DNA from: Cyanobacteria bacterium UBA1221
GTDB lineage: Bacteria > Cyanobacteriota > Vampirovibrionia > Gastranaerophilales > Gastranaerophilaceae
Length of the DNA: 6,753 nt
Direction of reading: 5' to 3'
NCBI GenBank assembly: GCA_002309425.1
Contig: DBXD01000091.1
Coordinates: 500-7,252 of the forward strand
The position numbers and the translations under genes were made by a program. The notes beneath the pieces are model-generated. The model made no database searches, had not been told where the DNA came from, and was given only the letters and a program-made list of their open reading frames with translations. Every line of letters begins with the position of its first letter. Positions within the stretch are counted from its first letter, which is position 1. Shown piece after piece: positions 5,366-6,753 of the stretch.

Positions 5366-6753
5366 ATGAAAATCCTTTACGCTGCAGCCGAAGTAGCGCC
5401 TTTTTCAAAGGCGGGCGGGTTAGCTGATGTTGTTGGAAGCCTGCCGAAATATTTAGAAAAGAAAGCCGAAATCGCAATTTTTACTCCGTTACACGGGTGT
5501 ATAAATGTTGATAAGTGGGGCATAAAAGAGCTGGAAAACTCGGAAATGTGGCTTACATTCGGTAATCAGGGACATAAATTCAGATTGTTTATGTGCAAAT
5601 TGCCCGGTACGGATATTAACGTGTTTTTTGTGCATAATGACTGGTATTTTACCTGCTTTGGTGATGTGTATCCCAGATGGCTTGATCCGAGATATGAACA
5701 CGAGAGATATATCGCATTTTCTCTTGCGGTTTTGGAGTATGCAAAACTTTTAAACTTTAAAGCGGATATTATTCATTCGAATGACTGGCATACCGCAATG
5801 ATTCCCGTGTATTTAAACAGTAATTACAGATATGATGAGTATTGGAAAAATACTAAAAATGTTTTTGAAATTCATAATTTGGCATATCAGGGTGTCTGGT
5901 TTGAAGATGTTCTTGATTTTGCAAATATGAGAAAAGATATTGTCTATAACGAGTGGGGTGTCGAACATTACGGCAGAGTAAACTGGATGAAAGGGGCAAT
6001 TAATTATTCGGATAAAATTGTTGCAGTTTCTCCCACGTACTCACGTGAGATTTTAACGGGTGAATACGGTGAGGGTATGGATTATACTCTGAGGGGTGCA
6101 CAACATAAACTCGTCGGTATTTTGAACGGTATAGATTATGATGCATTTAATCCTAAAAAAGATAAAAATTTAGTGAAAAATTATGACGTAAATTCTTTGA
6201 AAAATAAAGAAGAGAATAAAAAAGCGCTGTGTGAAAAATTCGGGTTGAAATACAACCCTAAAAGGCCTTTAATCGTTGCGATTTCGAGATTGGTTTCTCA
6301 AAAAGGGATTGATCTTATCAGAGATTCTCAATGGGCGATGATGGATACCGAGGCAGATTATATATTCCTTGGCAGCGGAGATAAAGACTATGAAAATTTG
6401 TTGATTTGGTTATCAAATAATACGGATAATATTCGGGCATATATCGGATATAACGGAGCACTTGCAAACCAAATGTACGCTGCAAGCGATTTCTTCCTTA
6501 TGCCGTCAAAATTTGAGCCTTGCGGATTGAGTCAGCTTATTGCCATGCGCTATGGGTCATTGCCTATCGTCAGGGCAACGGGCGGGTTGGAGGATACCGT
6601 AACAGGATATCCTTTAAATGACAGTACAGGTTTTAAATTCTGGACATACAACGGATTTGATATGATGCAGGCGGTAAATTGTGCGTTGGAAGTATATAAA
6701 GACGAATACACCTTTAATGCAATGAGAAAGACTGCTATGGAAAAAGATTTTTC
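5366..6753 (+). CDS. glgA: glycogen (starch) synthase GlgA, C-terminus cut by right edge
   Basis: GlgA is a GT5-family, GT-B-fold glycosyltransferase that adds glucose from ADP-glucose to the non-reducing end of alpha-1,4-glucan during glycogen synthesis. 462 codons are present and stay open to the edge; bacterial GlgA is about 475-490 residues, so probably only a short C-terminal piece is missing. Visible motifs are the sugar-nucleotide-binding KAGG (15-18) near the N-terminus, NDWH (139-142), HNLAYQG (170-176), NGID (254-257), SRLVSQKG (307-314, with Arg308 and Lys313 at the expected catalytic positions), the active-site EPCGLSQL segment (384-391, Glu384) and ATGGLEDTV (404-412). All key residues appear present, so it should be active. 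The start follows a strong Shine-Dalgarno, 18 nt after the long gene's stop. It is likely transcribed both by read-through and from the promoter at 5298-5325. Whether it prefers ADP- or UDP-glucose cannot be read directly from the sequence. Confidence 0.95.
   Translation, partial: MKILYAAAEVAPFSKAGGLADVVGSLPKYLEKKAEIAIFTPLHGCINVDKWGIKELENSEMWLTFGNQGHKFRLFMCKLPGTDINVFFVHNDWYFTCFGDVYPRWLDPRYEHERYIAFSLAVLEYAKLLNFKADIIHSNDWHTAMIPVYLNSNYRYDEYWKNTKNVFEIHNLAYQGVWFEDVLDFANMRKDIVYNEWGVEHYGRVNWMKGAINYSDKIVAVSPTYSREILTGEYGEGMDYTLRGAQHKLVGILNGIDYDAFNPKKDKNLVKNYDVNSLKNKEENKKALCEKFGLKYNPKRPLIVAISRLVSQKGIDLIRDSQWAMMDTEADYIFLGSGDKDYENLLIWLSNNTDNIRAYIGYNGALANQMYAASDFFLMPSKFEPCGLSQLIAMRYGSLPIVRATGGLEDTVTGYPLNDSTGFKFWTYNGFDMMQAVNCALEVYKDEYTFNAMRKTAMEKDF

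Noticed and set aside
5124..5366. 80-codon frame overlapping the 3' end of the long gene, ending with TAA that overlaps the glgA AUG (TAATG)
   Set aside because: It begins with TTG without a Shine-Dalgarno, and its basic/hydrophobic product is the expected out-of-frame reading of acidic codons. The overlap with the glgA start is probably coincidence.
5489..5701. 70-codon minus-strand frame inside glgA
   Set aside because: It is fully covered by glgA, whose conserved motifs prove the plus-strand frame is coding.

Overview
The window looks like chromosomal DNA from a low-GC, cyanobacteria-related bacterium. A non-photosynthetic lineage such as Melainabacteria/Gastranaerophilales is my best guess. 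The hints are a RuvB with the cyanobacterial-style motif APALERPRD, a direct-pathway LL-diaminopimelate aminotransferase, and a bacterial glycogen synthase. The taxonomy is inferred from motifs, not from a search. I see no mobile elements, RNA genes or CRISPR arrays, and coding density is very high.

Layout: (1) 1-446, minus strand, is the N-terminal part of ruvB (Holliday-junction helicase), running off the left edge. (2) 447-509 is a compact divergent intergenic region in which the ruvB and dapL promoters appear to share one symmetric -10 element. (3) 510-1679, plus strand, is dapL, a complete lysine/peptidoglycan gene. (4) 1680-1738 is a short gap with an AT-rich inverted repeat over the dapL stop and an extended -10 promoter placed so that transcription would start on the next AUG. 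(5) 1739-5347, plus strand, encodes a 1202-residue multidomain protein: three zinc ribbons, a class III nucleotide-cyclase-like domain, a STAND/AAA-like ATPase domain with winged helix, a long TPR-like solenoid and an acidic tail. (6) 5366-6753, plus strand, is glgA (glycogen synthase), 18 nt downstream and running off the right edge near its C-terminus.

The striking object is the 1202-residue protein. Its architecture matches the large cyclase-STAND-TPR signalling regulators, but both enzyme modules have lost their catalytic residues: the metal-binding Asp positions and the transition-state Asn/Arg of the cyclase, and the P-loop Gly/Lys of the ATPase. All twelve zinc-ribbon cysteines are kept. 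It therefore reads as a scaffold or sensor built from two dead enzymes. dapL, this gene and glgA run in the same direction with no visible terminator, yet each has its own recognisable extended -10 promoter. The one for glgA is the best match and lies inside the acidic-tail codons. A link between the pseudo-signalling protein and glycogen metabolism is possible but rests only on adjacency.
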